From contig NZ_CP016162.1 of NCBI RefSeq assembly GCF_001941865.1, forward strand, positions 1,550,001 through 1,614,000: a stretch of 64,000 bases of DNA, given 5' to 3'. Under the pieces are notes generated by a model. That model was given only the letters and a program-made list of their open reading frames with translations, had not been told where the DNA came from and searched no databases. Made by a program: the position numbers and the translations under genes. This stretch comes from Pseudomonas alcaliphila JAB1 (lineage in GTDB: Bacteria; Pseudomonadota; Gammaproteobacteria; Pseudomonadales; Pseudomonadaceae). Positions 37,885 to 47,947 of this stretch are shown here, one piece after another. Positions within the stretch are counted from its first letter, which is position 1. Each line of letters starts with the position of its first letter.

Positions 37885-37919
37885 GATTGACGATCTTGGT
37901 TTTGGGATGGACGATCTTG
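37885..37919. promoter_or_regulatory. Direct repeats, probable MmsR operator
   Basis: GATTGACGATCTTG (37885-37898) and GATGGACGATCTTG (37906-37919) match at 13 of 14 positions and are offset by 21 bp, two helical turns. They lie in the 105-bp space between divergent mmsA and mmsR, the arrangement expected for an AraC-family activator. Confidence 0.7.
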
Positions 37920-37932
37920 TCATTCGATCGGG

Positions 37933-38832
37933 ATGCAAGGGAGTGATGCAGTGGGGATGCGGGTGGAAACCTCCAATTGGCCGTTGCCCGTTGGCGGGCA
38001 GCGCTTCATCACGCCGCCGCGCCTGCGCCGCCTTCTGGCGCGGCACGTGCTGAGTTCAGGCTGCTATCCCTTGGCCATGGGTTTTTACCCGGAGGCGGCC
38101 GGGCACCAGATGCGGCGCGTGCAACCGGACGATCATCTGCTGATCTACTGCCGTTCCGGCAAAGGCTGGCTGGGAACGGAGGATGGACGATTCGAGGTTG
38201 CCGCTGGCGATTTGCTGTTGCTGCCCAAGGACGCGCCGCATGCCTATGGCGCCGATGCGCAAAACCCGTGGACGATCTATTGGGTGCACTTCGACGGTAG
38301 TACCAGCGAGGATTTCCTGCGTCTGATGGGCACTCAAGCGCACCGGCGTATCGGCGTGCAGCCTCGTTTGATCGGCGATTTCGAGGCGTTGCTGGGCTTG
38401 CAGCGTCAGGGCCTAAACGCCTTGCCCTTCATCCATGCTGCGCACCGTTTGCAGGCGATGCTCAGCTCGCTGGCGGTACTGCCGGCGCGGGTCAGTCTGA
38501 AATCCGGGCGGGTGCTGGATATCGAAGCGGTGCAGGCGGTGATGCGCGCGCACCTGCACGGCAGCCTCAACCTCGACGAACTGGCGGCGCACTTCAAGCT
38601 GTCGCGCTTTCACTTCGCCAAGACCTACCGTGCGCTGACCGGTCACGCGCCGATCCAGGACTTCATCCAGTTGAAGATGGCCCTGGCGTGCCGCCTGCTC
38701 GATCGTGGCGATATCGAGGTGCGTCAGGTCGCCGAGCAACTGGGTTATGAGGATCCCTATTACTTCTCACGGCTGTTTCGCAAGGTGGTGGGCATGGCGC
38801 CCAGTCATTACCGGACGCTGCATCAGGGCTAG
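37933..38832 (+). CDS. mmsR: AraC-family activator of the valine operon
   Basis: Up to 299 aa. The N-terminal cupin-like sensing domain ([43 protein letters not shown]) is followed by an AraC DNA-binding domain with two helix-turn-helix units ([40 protein letters not shown]). It is divergent from mmsA as in P. aeruginosa, where MmsR activates mmsAB with valine-derived signal. Start uncertain: ATG 37933 has no ribosome-binding site and ATG 37957 (GTGGGG upstream) is an alternative. Confidence 0.92.
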   Translation: MQGSDAVGMRVETSNWPLPVGGQRFITPPRLRRLLARHVLSSGCYPLAMGFYPEAAGHQMRRVQPDDHLLIYCRSGKGWLGTEDGRFEVAAGDLLLLPKDAPHAYGADAQNPWTIYWVHFDGSTSEDFLRLMGTQAHRRIGVQPRLIGDFEALLGLQRQGLNALPFIHAAHRLQAMLSSLAVLPARVSLKSGRVLDIEAVQAVMRAHLHGSLNLDELAAHFKLSRFHFAKTYRALTGHAPIQDFIQLKMALACRLLDRGDIEVRQVAEQLGYEDPYYFSRLFRKVVGMAPSHYRTLHQG

Positions 38833-38848
38833 CCTGTGCCCTGACTGG

Positions 38849-39262
38849 TCACACCCTGGCTATGGTCGCCAGGCCGGTGGCCACCAGCTTTTCCTGGCCG
38901 TCCTTCACGGCGAACACGTCGGCTCGGCAGACAGCCTGGCGTTGACCGGCCTTGAGCACTTCGGCGCGGCACAGCAGGCGCTCGCCGAGCGCGGGTGCGA
39001 GCAGGTTGAGTTTGTATTCGCTGGTGACCACATCGCCGACCATCGACGCCGCAGCCCAGGCGCAGCCACTGTCGACCATGAAACCGACCACCGCGCCATG
39101 CATGTAGCCGTGGTGCTGGCACAGGTCGGGACGACTGCGTACCTGCAGGCTGACCCGGCCCGGCGCGAAGTCGAGCAGTTCGGCGCCGAGCAGTTGGGCA
39201 AAGGTGGAGTGGGCGAGCGCCTGTTCCAGACGCTCGCGGCTGATGCCGTTCGAGTCGCTCAT
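38849..39262 (-). CDS. PaaI-like hotdog thioesterase
   Basis: A 137-aa single hotdog-domain protein, MSDSNGISRERLEQALAH. The PaaI/YigI motif QHHGYMHGAVVGFMVDSGCA marks the active site, with TSEYKLNLLAPALGERL following. It probably hydrolyses an acyl-CoA; the substrate is unknown. I chose ATG 39262 for its AGGAGG site. Convergent with mmsR, 16 bp apart. Confidence 0.88.
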   Translation of the reverse strand: MSDSNGISRERLEQALAHSTFAQLLGAELLDFAPGRVSLQVRSRPDLCQHHGYMHGAVVGFMVDSGCAWAAASMVGDVVTSEYKLNLLAPALGERLLCRAEVLKAGQRQAVCRADVFAVKDGQEKLVATGLATIARV

Positions 39263-39359
39263 ATGACCTCCTGCACGGTGCGTGCAGAAGAGTCTCGACC
39301 TGCTCCAGAGGGCGGACAAGCAGCATCCATGTGCCTGATGAGGCTGCATAGCAGGCGCT

Positions 39360-40172
39360 TCAGGCGAGCAGACGCTTCCACAGTTGCAGCTCGTCCGCCA
39401 GTTCCTGTCTCAGTTCAGCAAGCGGCTGCTCCAGACCCAGTTTCATCTGCGCCGGTAGCGGTCCTTGCGGCGTCTGGCTCGTCTGCAGGGCACTGGCGAG
39501 CAGCACCAGATCCGCCAGATCGGCAGCGCCGTCATGCGCGCGCTGCCATTGGCCGTAAAGGCGGGTGGACTCGATGATCGCCGAGGGCAGTTGCCAGCGC
39601 GTCAGGACCAGGGCACCGAGATCACCGGACAGGCGCTCGCACAGCTCCTGAAGCGTTTCACTCTCGCGCGGCACGTTCGGCCACTGCTCCAGCTCAGAGA
39701 GCAGTGGCAGGCTGCCGATATCCTGCAGCAAACCGCCGAGCATGGCGTCGTCCAGTGACATACCTGTGCGCTGCGCCAGTACCGCGCAGTGGGCGGCGCG
39801 CTCCCTGGCGCTGCGCCAACGAGCGCGAAATGTCTGTTGCAGCGCGGGCTCTGTGCTGGTGAACAGGTTTTGCAGGCTGAAGCCCAGCACCAGGTCCGCC
39901 AACTGGCGGGTACCAAGGCGGCTCAGCAGTTCACGCAGCGAGCTGCAGGAGCGTTCCCCGCGCAGCAGCGGTGTATTGGAGAACTGCATCAGGTAGGCGG
40001 CCAGCGGCGGGTCGCCAGTGATCACGCGGGTCAGTTGTTCCAGCGAGGTGCGTGGGTCGTCCAGCAGCTTTCTGATGCGCACGGCGGCTTCAGGCATCTG
40101 CGGAATCCTGGCTTCGCCCTTCAGGAAACGGTTGAGCAACGCCATGCGCAGGGTATCGGTTGAGGGAGGCAT
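39360..40172 (-). CDS. HDOD-domain signalling protein
   Basis: A 270-aa protein dominated by an HDOD domain: IPQMPEAAVRIRKLLDDP, LTRVITGDPPLAAYLMQFSN, LRELLSRLGTRQLADLVLG and DDAMLGGLLQDIGSLPLL. The HD metal residues of true phosphohydrolases are absent, so it is probably a regulatory or scaffold protein. The open frame extends far upstream antisense to ung; I chose ATG 40172 by protein similarity, without a clear ribosome-binding site. It is divergent from ung. Confidence 0.8.
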   Translation of the reverse strand: MPPSTDTLRMALLNRFLKGEARIPQMPEAAVRIRKLLDDPRTSLEQLTRVITGDPPLAAYLMQFSNTPLLRGERSCSSLRELLSRLGTRQLADLVLGFSLQNLFTSTEPALQQTFRARWRSARERAAHCAVLAQRTGMSLDDAMLGGLLQDIGSLPLLSELEQWPNVPRESETLQELCERLSGDLGALVLTRWQLPSAIIESTRLYGQWQRAHDGAADLADLVLLASALQTSQTPQGPLPAQMKLGLEQPLAELRQELADELQLWKRLLA

Positions 40173-40310
40173 CGGCTTGGCATCATCGATTGATACGGTT
40201 GCCGAAAGGCTAGCAAAGCATCCTCGGCCCTGCCGGCTCGCTCTTCCTTGACTTGCCTTGCTGCCTTCTCTAGCGTGCCTCCACTCGTTTTGTACCCGCA
40301 GGAAAACCGC

Positions 40311-41000
40311 ATGACCGACGATCGCATCAAGCTCGAAGCCAGCTGGAAACACGCGCTGCGTGAGGAGTTCGACAAGCCTTACATGAGCGAGCTGCGTGCG
40401 TTCCTGCAGGCGGAGAAGGCGGCCGGCAAGGAAATCTATCCGCCGGGTCCACTGATCTTCAATGCGCTCAACTCCACGCCGCTGGATCAGGTCAAAGTGG
40501 TGATCATCGGTCAGGACCCGTACCACGGCCCCGGTCAGGCGCACGGCCTGTGCTTCTCGGTGCAGCCGGGCGTGCAGACGCCGCCGTCGCTGGTGAACAT
40601 CTACAAGGAGCTCAAGCGCGATCTCAATATCGACATCCCGGCGCACGGCTATCTGCAGAGTTGGGCTGACCAGGGCGTGCTGCTGCTCAACACCTCGTTG
40701 ACCGTCGAGCGCGCCAATGCCGGCTCGCATGCCGGCAAGGGCTGGCAGTTCTTTACCGACCGAGTGATCGAGGTGGTCAGTGAACAGCAGCCCAAACTGG
40801 TGTTCCTGCTCTGGGGCAGCCATGCGCAGAGCAAACAGCGCCTGATCGACCCAACCAAGCACCTGGTGCTGCGTTCGCCGCATCCGTCGCCGTTGTCGGC
40901 GCATCGCGGTTTCATCGGCAATGGCCATTTCAGTCGCTGCAACCAGTTCCTCAGCCAGAACGGCATGACGCCCATCGACTGGCGCTTGCCGGCGCTGTAA
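40311..41000 (+). CDS. ung: Uracil-DNA glycosylase
   Basis: A 229-aa family-1 UDG that removes uracil from DNA. Catalytic water-activating motif [20 protein letters not shown], uracil-binding [10 protein letters not shown] and minor-groove loop [13 protein letters not shown] are all intact. The frame is open 21 codons upstream, but ATG 40311 has CAGGAAAA before it and gives the family start. Convergent with the DUF6279 gene. Confidence 0.97.
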   Translation: MTDDRIKLEASWKHALREEFDKPYMSELRAFLQAEKAAGKEIYPPGPLIFNALNSTPLDQVKVVIIGQDPYHGPGQAHGLCFSVQPGVQTPPSLVNIYKELKRDLNIDIPAHGYLQSWADQGVLLLNTSLTVERANAGSHAGKGWQFFTDRVIEVVSEQQPKLVFLLWGSHAQSKQRLIDPTKHLVLRSPHPSPLSAHRGFIGNGHFSRCNQFLSQNGMTPIDWRLPAL

Positions 41001-41019
41001 GCCCGCTTCCGAGGCCTGC

Positions 41020-41880
41020 TTAGCGCCGCGCAACTGCCTGATCAGCCGAGCACTGCTGCGCAGCCAGGTCGGCATGAAGGCTTTCCAGGTGCTTGTCGGC
41101 TCGCTCCATCTGGCGTGAGTCTGCCTGCTCGACCAGGTCGACGATCATCGCGGCCACGGCCTGACGGTTTCTTTCATAGCTGGCCTGGTAAGCGCTGGTG
41201 TAGAAACGCTCGCGCTGTTGCAGCAGGGCGGTCATGCGCGCAGCGAAATCGTCGCCGCGGCGCACTTCCAGCGCCTCACGCAGAGCCTGTTGCCAGGCCA
41301 TGCGGTTTTCCAGCCAGACCCGGTTCTGTTCGCCCAGGCCCTGTGCCCAGCTCTGCACTCGCTCGCGTTGCTCGGCGTTCAGCGTGCCAAACCAGGGCTG
41401 CAGGCGCTCTTCCATGCGCTCGGCGCGTCGGTTGATCTGCTCCTGCACGGGCGGCTCGAGAAACTCTTCACGCAGCTTGGCGTTCTGCTCGTCCATGGCT
41501 GCCAATAGCTGACCGACCTGACGCGGGCTGAGGCCACGCAGCAGCTCGATGGTGCTGGGGGTTATTTCCACGGCGATGCGCTGCATGGCCTGTTCGAAGT
41601 CGGCCAACTGGCTGGCCATCAGCTCGCTGTCACGGCTGTTCAGTGCCTGCTGACTGCGTTGCAGCCAGTCGAGATAACGCGGCAGTTCGACGCTGCAGTG
41701 CCAGGCCAGGTGCTCCTGCAACTGGGGTTTGAGCCAGGCACTCTGCTCGCTGGTCAGCGCCACGTAGTCGCCCAGCTTCCACGGGATCAGCCAATCGAGG
41801 TTGCGATAGGCCAGGCCGACACGGCTGCAGGCGCTCAGCAGCAGGGTGATGGCCAGTAGCAGGAGCAGAGGCTTGCGCAT
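41020..41880 (-). CDS. DUF6279 family lipoprotein
   Basis: A 286-aa predicted lipoprotein. Signal MRKPLLLLLAITLLLSAC with lipobox LLSAC, then VGLAYRNLDWLIPWKLGDYV and an otherwise all-helical, Gln/Glu/Arg-rich sequence (FEQAMQRIAVEITPS, MEERLQPWFGTLNAEQRERV). Such proteins are common in Pseudomonas and uncharacterised. I chose ATG 41880 because the signal peptide starts there; the frame is open 19 codons further. Confidence 0.82.
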   Translation of the reverse strand: MRKPLLLLLAITLLLSACSRVGLAYRNLDWLIPWKLGDYVALTSEQSAWLKPQLQEHLAWHCSVELPRYLDWLQRSQQALNSRDSELMASQLADFEQAMQRIAVEITPSTIELLRGLSPRQVGQLLAAMDEQNAKLREEFLEPPVQEQINRRAERMEERLQPWFGTLNAEQRERVQSWAQGLGEQNRVWLENRMAWQQALREALEVRRGDDFAARMTALLQQRERFYTSAYQASYERNRQAVAAMIVDLVEQADSRQMERADKHLESLHADLAAQQCSADQAVARR

Positions 41881-41979
41881 GATCGGGGCTCGCGAGGGCA
41901 GAGCTGTTGAGACTAATACTCGGTGCATCTGACGCAAGAGGGTGGAAATATTCGCTTAAGAGTTCGCCATCAGGCCATG

Positions 41980-42049
41980 ATCGCCGGCAAGCCGGCTCCT
42001 ACAGGAAGCGGCGGTCTTATTATTTGTAGGAGCCCGCTTGCGGGCGATC
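41980..42049. repeat. Inverted REP pair
   Basis: ATCGCCGGCAAGCCGGCTCC...TTTGTAGGAGCCCGCTTGCG: two REP units tail to tail, between the DUF6279 gene and the bra-operon terminator. Confidence 0.85.
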
Positions 42050-42077
42050 CAATGTGGACCGTTGCACTCCCGCAGAT

Positions 42078-42104
42078 AAAAAGAAACCGCCCCGAAGGGC
42101 GGTT
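42078..42104 (-). terminator. Rho-independent terminator of the bra operon, displaced by IS66
   Basis: On the minus strand AACCGCCC-TTCG-GGGCGGTT is followed by TCTTTTT. The IS66 copy 2 target duplication GTTCCAAT (42102-42109) overlaps the outer stem. Before insertion it lay some 15 nt after the braG stop. Confidence 0.9.
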
Positions 42105-42154
42105 CCAATGTAAGCGCTCCACAAACCCCGCCTCTCAATAAGCGGGGTTGATGC

Positions 42155-43699
42155 CTACAGTGGCATCGCGGGCGGGCAGTTCCATGGCAACAGCGCGTTG
42201 TAATCCTCGACGCTATTGGCCTGCGGCAGGCGTTCGAGGACATAGCGCAGCCAGGCGTAGGGTTCCTGGCCGTTGGCCTTGGCGGTTTCCACCAGGCTAT
42301 AGAGTTGGGCGCTGGCGGTCGCGCCCTTGGGCGTGTCGCTGAACAGCCAGTTCTTGCGGCCGATGACGAAGGGCCGGATCGCGCGCTCGGCGGCGTTGTT
42401 GTCGATCGGCAGGTGGCCAGCCTCGATGTAGCGTTCGAGTCGGCTCCAGTTGCGGGCCAGGTAGCTCAGTGCCTTGCCCAAGGCATTCTGCGCCGTAACC
42501 TGGGGCTGGGTTTTCTCCAGCCAGGTCTTGAGCTGCTCAAGGAGTGGCTGGCTGTGCTGTTGGCGGCCCCGGTGACGCTGCTCATCGCTGGCATCCTTGA
42601 GTTCGCGCTCGATGCCGTAGAGCTTGTTGATCAGCCCCAGTGCGATGTCGGCACGCCCGGTTTTACCCTTGGGTTGCACCTTTTGCGCCTCGATAAATTT
42701 ACGGCGCGCATGCGCCCAGCAGGCCAGACGTTCGATACCGTCCTGTGCGGCCACGGCGTTGTAGCCGGCGTAATCATCGGTCATCAGGTAGCCACGATAA
42801 CCATCGAGCAGGCGCAGTGGCACCTCCTGCGCACGGCTGGTTGTGTAGTCGAAGAGGATCACCGGCTTGTCTGGTGGGCCGCCGGTCTGCACCCACATCC
42901 AGGATTGGCTGCTCGGGTCGCGCTCCGGCTCTTTGAGCACCTGCACGCGGGTTTCGTCGCAGTGGATCACGGGGCTGTCCAGCAGCGTGTCGCGCATCAG
43001 GTTGAGCACAGGCTGCAACTGCTCGCCGCAGCGGATCACCCAACGCGCCAGGGTCTGCCGGGGGATGTCGATACCGTGACGGCTGAGCACTTTCTCGAAG
43101 CGATACAGCGGCAGGCCATCGGCATATTTGCTGGTCAGCAGCATGGCCAGCACGCTGGGGCTGGCCAGGCTTTTCTCGAGCAGTTGGGCCGGCTTGTCGG
43201 CGGTCACCGGGGCGGTTTCGCAGCCCTGGCAGGCGTAGGTCTTGCGAACGTGCCGGATCACCCGGATTTGCATCGGGATGATGTCCAGTTGCTCGCTGGT
43301 TTCCTCGCCAATGACCTGCTTGCGGCAACCGCAGGCGCAGGTCAGTTCATGCTCTGGCAGCTCATGGGTGACCACCAACCGCGGCAACTCGGCCGGCAGC
43401 GGCGTGCGCTTGCCCCGGCGCTTGGTCGGTGCGCCGGCGTCTTCCTCGACCGCATCGACCGGTGCTTCAGGCGTCGCTTCGGCCAGGCTTTCCGCTTCGT
43501 TGAAGATCTCCAACTGCGGTGAGTCCGGGTCGCTGCTCTGCTCGGATTTACGGCCAAATAGGCGCTGGATCAGCAGCGCATTTTGTTCACGCAACCGCTC
43601 GATCTGACCGTCCTTTTCTGACATCTGCACGCTCGCCGACAGCAGCAACTGCTTGAGCAAAATCGGGTCGTCAGGAAGGGTTTCGGGCATGGAAATCAT
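42155..43699 (-). CDS. tnpC: IS66 transposase TnpC (copy 2)
   Basis: A 514-aa IS66 transposase: coiled-coil start ([20 protein letters not shown]), zinc segment CACGCRK and CQGCE, and DDE motifs [20 protein letters not shown] and the Glu in [19 protein letters not shown]. Frame intact, so the element may be active. Read-through from the bra operon would transcribe it in sense. Confidence 0.97.
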   Translation of the reverse strand: MISMPETLPDDPILLKQLLLSASVQMSEKDGQIERLREQNALLIQRLFGRKSEQSSDPDSPQLEIFNEAESLAEATPEAPVDAVEEDAGAPTKRRGKRTPLPAELPRLVVTHELPEHELTCACGCRKQVIGEETSEQLDIIPMQIRVIRHVRKTYACQGCETAPVTADKPAQLLEKSLASPSVLAMLLTSKYADGLPLYRFEKVLSRHGIDIPRQTLARWVIRCGEQLQPVLNLMRDTLLDSPVIHCDETRVQVLKEPERDPSSQSWMWVQTGGPPDKPVILFDYTTSRAQEVPLRLLDGYRGYLMTDDYAGYNAVAAQDGIERLACWAHARRKFIEAQKVQPKGKTGRADIALGLINKLYGIERELKDASDEQRHRGRQQHSQPLLEQLKTWLEKTQPQVTAQNALGKALSYLARNWSRLERYIEAGHLPIDNNAAERAIRPFVIGRKNWLFSDTPKGATASAQLYSLVETAKANGQEPYAWLRYVLERLPQANSVEDYNALLPWNCPPAMPL

Positions 43700-43717
43700 G
43701 CCGTGGATTATACCGGT

Positions 43718-44077
43718 TTAGGCCACGAATCGCGGGGTCAACACCTGATGCGGCCGGTTGCGCCACAGGTCGATACCGTCCAGCAACCAGTTCAGCTCCT
43801 GGGCCGTCAGCACGATCGCATCGTCGCCAGGCTGCGGATGCGACTTGAAGCGCTCAGCCTCCAAGCGCTTGAGCCACAGGCAGAAGCCGTTGCGCTCCCA
43901 ATACAAAATCTTCACGCGATTGCGCGCGCGATTGAGGAAGACGAACAGCACGGGGTCGAAGACCGCCACCTTGATATCCAGCTCGACCAGAGCGGCCAGG
44001 CCGTCAATGGATTTGCGGAAATCCACCGGCTTGGGGTAGAGGTAGACTTTTTCAACTTTAGCGTCGGGGCGCATCAT
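43718..44077 (-). CDS. tnpB: IS66 accessory protein TnpB (copy 2)
   Basis: A 119-aa protein starting MMRPDAKVEKVYLYPKPVDF with the RKSIDGLAALVELDI hallmark. The open frame extends 12 codons upstream, but ATG 44077 matches the start of copy 1. Followed by tnpC after 18 nt. Confidence 0.95.
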   Translation of the reverse strand: MMRPDAKVEKVYLYPKPVDFRKSIDGLAALVELDIKVAVFDPVLFVFLNRARNRVKILYWERNGFCLWLKRLEAERFKSHPQPGDDAIVLTAQELNWLLDGIDLWRNRPHQVLTPRFVA

Positions 44078-44182
44078 GGTGGCTGGCTCCAGAAAGAAAT
44101 CGGAGCACAGCATTGACTGGCCTGCGGATCATTTGAAGATGGGGTTTGTGGAGCGCTTACGTTCCAATGTTGCAGGTAGCGC

Positions 44183-44884
44183 TTAGCCGCCGAGGTAGGC
44201 GTCGCGTACCTTGGGGTCGTTGAGCAGCTCTTCACCGCTGCCGCGCATGACGATGTGGCCGTTCTCCAGCACGTAACCGCGATCCGCCAGCTTCAGCGCC
44301 TGGTTGGCGTTTTGCTCGACCAGGAACACGGTCACGCCGTCCTTGCGCAGTTGCTCGATGATGTCGAAGATCTGCTGGATGATGATCGGCGCCAGACCCA
44401 GCGACGGCTCGTCGAGCAGCAGCAGGTTGGGTTTGCTCATCAACGCACGACCGATGGCGAGCATCTGTTGCTCACCGCCGCTCATGGTGCCGGCACGCTG
44501 GGCGAAGCGTTCCTTCAGGCGCGGGAACAGGTGCAGCACCTTGTCCAGTTGCTCCTGATTGTCCGCCTTGTCACCGAAGAAGCCGCCCATGGCCAGGTTT
44601 TCCTCGACGGTCAGGCGGGCGAACACGCGACGGCCTTCCGGCACGATGGCGATGCTCTTGCGCATGATCTCCGGGGTATCCATGCCCACCAGCTCCTCAC
44701 CCTGGTAGCGGATGCTGCCGCTGGTGGCGCGCGGGTTGCCGCACAGGGTCATGAGCAAGGTCGACTTGCCGGCACCGTTGGCGCCGATCAGGGTGACGAT
44801 CTCGCCTTTCTGCACGTCGATGCTGACGTTGTGCAGGGCCTGGATCTTGCCGTAGAAGGTTGAGACGTTGTTGAAGCTCAGCAT
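44183..44884 (-). CDS. braG: Branched-chain amino-acid ABC transporter ATPase 2
   Basis: A 233-aa LivF/BraG-type ATPase: Walker A GANGAGKST, Q-loop VPEGRRVF, signature MSGGEQQMLA, Walker B LLLLDEPSLGLAP and switch His replaced by Gln in VEQNANQAL, as usual in LivF. Last gene of the bra operon. It starts 3 nt after braF ends, and its terminator is now 2 kb away behind IS66 copy 2. Confidence 0.95.
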   Translation of the reverse strand: MLSFNNVSTFYGKIQALHNVSIDVQKGEIVTLIGANGAGKSTLLMTLCGNPRATSGSIRYQGEELVGMDTPEIMRKSIAIVPEGRRVFARLTVEENLAMGGFFGDKADNQEQLDKVLHLFPRLKERFAQRAGTMSGGEQQMLAIGRALMSKPNLLLLDEPSLGLAPIIIQQIFDIIEQLRKDGVTVFLVEQNANQALKLADRGYVLENGHIVMRGSGEELLNDPKVRDAYLGG

Positions 44885-44887
44885 GGA

Positions 44888-45655
44888 TTACGCCTCCCCC
44901 AGATAGGCTTTGATCACGTCCGGGTTGTTGCGAATGTCGTCCGGCGTGCCGTCGGCCAGGGGAGTGCCCTGGTTGATCACGTAGATGTGGTCGGAAATGC
45001 TCATCACCAGCTTCATGTCGTGCTCGATCAGCAGCACGGTGACATTGTGTTCGTCACGCAGCACGCTGATCAGCGCCTTCAGGTCTTCGGTTTCACGCGG
45101 GTTGAGGCCAGCGGCCGGCTCGTCGAGCATGAGGATGCTCGGGCGCGTCATCATGCAGCGGGCGATTTCCAGGCGACGCTGCTGACCGTAGGCCAGGGTG
45201 CCTGCCTCACGGTTGGCGAAGTCCACCAGGTCGACCTGCTCCAGCCAGTGGGCGGCGTAGTCCATGGCCTCGCGCTCGCTGCGGCGGAATGCCGAGGTCT
45301 TGAACAGACCCGCCAGGTAGCTGGTGTTGAGATGGCGATGCTGGGCGATCAGGAGGTTTTCCACCGCGGTCATGTCCTTGAACAGACGCACGTTCTGGAA
45401 GGTACGCACCACGCCCTTGCGAGCGATCTTGTGGCCCGGCAGGCCTTCGATCGACTCGCCGTTCAGGCGAATGCTGCCCGAGCTTGGCTGGTAGAAACCG
45501 GTCAGGCAGTTGAATACGGTGGTCTTGCCGGCGCCGTTCGGGCCGATCATCGAGACCACCTGCTTTTCCTTGACGTTCAGGCCCACCCCGTTGACGGCCA
45601 ACAGGCCGCCGAAACGCATGGACAGGCCGCTTACTTCGAGAATCGTGCGGCTCAT
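44888..45655 (-). CDS. braF: Branched-chain amino-acid ABC transporter ATPase 1
   Basis: A 255-aa LivG/BraF-type ATPase with Walker [10 protein letters not shown], signature [13 protein letters not shown], Walker [14 protein letters not shown] and the switch region IEHDMKLVM. It overlaps braE by 4 bp and drives uptake of Leu, Ile and Val together with BraG. Confidence 0.95.
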   Translation of the reverse strand: MSRTILEVSGLSMRFGGLLAVNGVGLNVKEKQVVSMIGPNGAGKTTVFNCLTGFYQPSSGSIRLNGESIEGLPGHKIARKGVVRTFQNVRLFKDMTAVENLLIAQHRHLNTSYLAGLFKTSAFRRSEREAMDYAAHWLEQVDLVDFANREAGTLAYGQQRRLEIARCMMTRPSILMLDEPAAGLNPRETEDLKALISVLRDEHNVTVLLIEHDMKLVMSISDHIYVINQGTPLADGTPDDIRNNPDVIKAYLGEA

Positions 45656-46907
45656 CGCTTCAGCTCCAGGTGGGGACGTTGCATCGGCAGCAACCCTTGT
45701 GGGCGCCAGATCATCATGAAGATCATGACCAGGCCGAAGATCAGCATGCGGTATTCGCTCAGTTCACGCATCTCCTGCAGCAGCACCATGACGATGGCCG
45801 CGAGGATCACGCCCAACTGCGAGCCCATGCCGCCGAGCACGACGATGGCGAGGATCATCGCTGACTCGATGAAGGTGAACGATTCCGGCGTCACCAGACC
45901 CTGACGCGCGGCGAAGAAGCTGCCGGCGAAACCGGCCAGGCTGGCACCGATGGTGAAGGCCGAGAGCTTGATCACGGTCGGGTTCAGGCCCAGCGCACGG
46001 CAGGCGATCTCGTCTTCACGCAGCGCTTCCCAGGCACGGCCGATCGGCATGCGCAGCAGGCGGTTGACCAGGAACAGGGTCAGCAGCACCAGCAGCAGGG
46101 CGATCAGGTAAAGGAAGATCACCTTGTACTGCGAGTTGTAGGCGATCTCGAAGTAGCCGTGGAAGGTCGGCATGTCGGCTGGCACGCGGCGCTCGAAGGA
46201 CAGACCGAACAGGGTCGGCTTGTTTTCGTTGGCGATGCTCAGGCCATTGGGGCCACCGGTGTACTCGGTCAGGTTGCGCAGCAGGATACGGATGATCTCG
46301 CCGAAACCAAGGGTCACGATGGCCAGGTAATCACCGCGCAGGCGCAGTACCGGGAAGCCCAGCAGGAAGCCGAACAGCGCCGCCATCATGCCGGCCAGCG
46401 GCAGGCAGATCCAGAAGCTCAGGCCGAAGTAGTGAGCCAGAATCGCATAGCTGTAGGCGCCGACGGCGTAGAAACCGACGTAACCCAGGTCAAGCAGACC
46501 GGCCAGACCGACCACGATGTTCAGACCAAGGCCGAGCATCACGTAGATCAGGATCAGCGTGGCGATATCCACCGAACCACGGCTGGCGAAGAACGGCCAC
46601 ACCAGCGCCACCATGACCATCGCCAGAATGATCCAGCGCTGGGTGGAGGGTAGGGTGAGGAAGTTGCCGATCTGACCGGAGCCGCTGGGCAGTCTGGGCA
46701 GCTTGGCCCAGGCCGGAGTCAGCCGATCGCGCAGCAATTGCCAGAGGAAGATCAGCGCAGCGGCGCCGCCGATGCACCAGAGTTCGAACGCAGTTGCGCC
46801 TTCCACGCGCAGGCTGATGCCGACGGTGGAGAGTTTCAGACCCAGTACCGGGTAGGAAATGATCAGCACCAGCAGGGCGCTGAAAATCGCGGATTTGATG
46901 TTCCGGC

Positions 46908-46911
<4 letters not shown>
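45652..46911 (-). CDS. braE: Branched-chain amino-acid ABC transporter permease 2
   Basis: A 419-aa LivM/BraE-type integral membrane protein. It has an extended hydrophobic N terminus ([16 protein letters not shown]), many further helices and the conserved permease segments [20 protein letters not shown] and VFIL-type cytoplasmic loop region [20 protein letters not shown]. It overlaps braD and braF by 4 bp on either side. Confidence 0.94.
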
Positions 46912-47831
<920 letters not shown>

Positions 47832-47903
47832 TGCCTAACTCCTGGGCGCTTGCGTAAAGCGGCGCTTGTGGCGCAGCGCGAGGCCGGAATTCTTCTAATA
47901 AAC

Positions 47904-47931
47904 AAAGCCCACTGCTCGCGCAGTGGGCTTT
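47904..47931 (-). terminator. Hairpin between braC and braD (partial terminator)
   Basis: AAAGCCCACTGC and GCAGTGGGCTTT form a perfect 12-bp stem with a TCGC loop; on the minus strand it is followed by GTTTATT. It probably lets much of the transcript end after braC, giving more binding protein than permease. Confidence 0.8.
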
Positions 47932-47947
47932 GGCTCAGACAGGAAGC

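Larger units (their letters stand above)
42110..44160. mobile_element. IS66-family insertion sequence, copy 2
   Basis: A 2051-bp element bounded by GTAAGCGCTCCACAAACCCC and its complement, with 8-bp target duplications GTTCCAAT (42102-42109 and 44161-44168). It carries tnpC and tnpB only, as copy 1 does, but differs at many positions, so it is a related and not identical element. It is inserted between braG and its terminator in the same orientation. Confidence 0.97.

Noticed and set aside
39360..41075. A 571-codon minus-strand frame suggesting one long protein
   Set aside because: Only 39360-40172 encodes the HDOD protein; the upstream part is antisense to ung, which has all family motifs.
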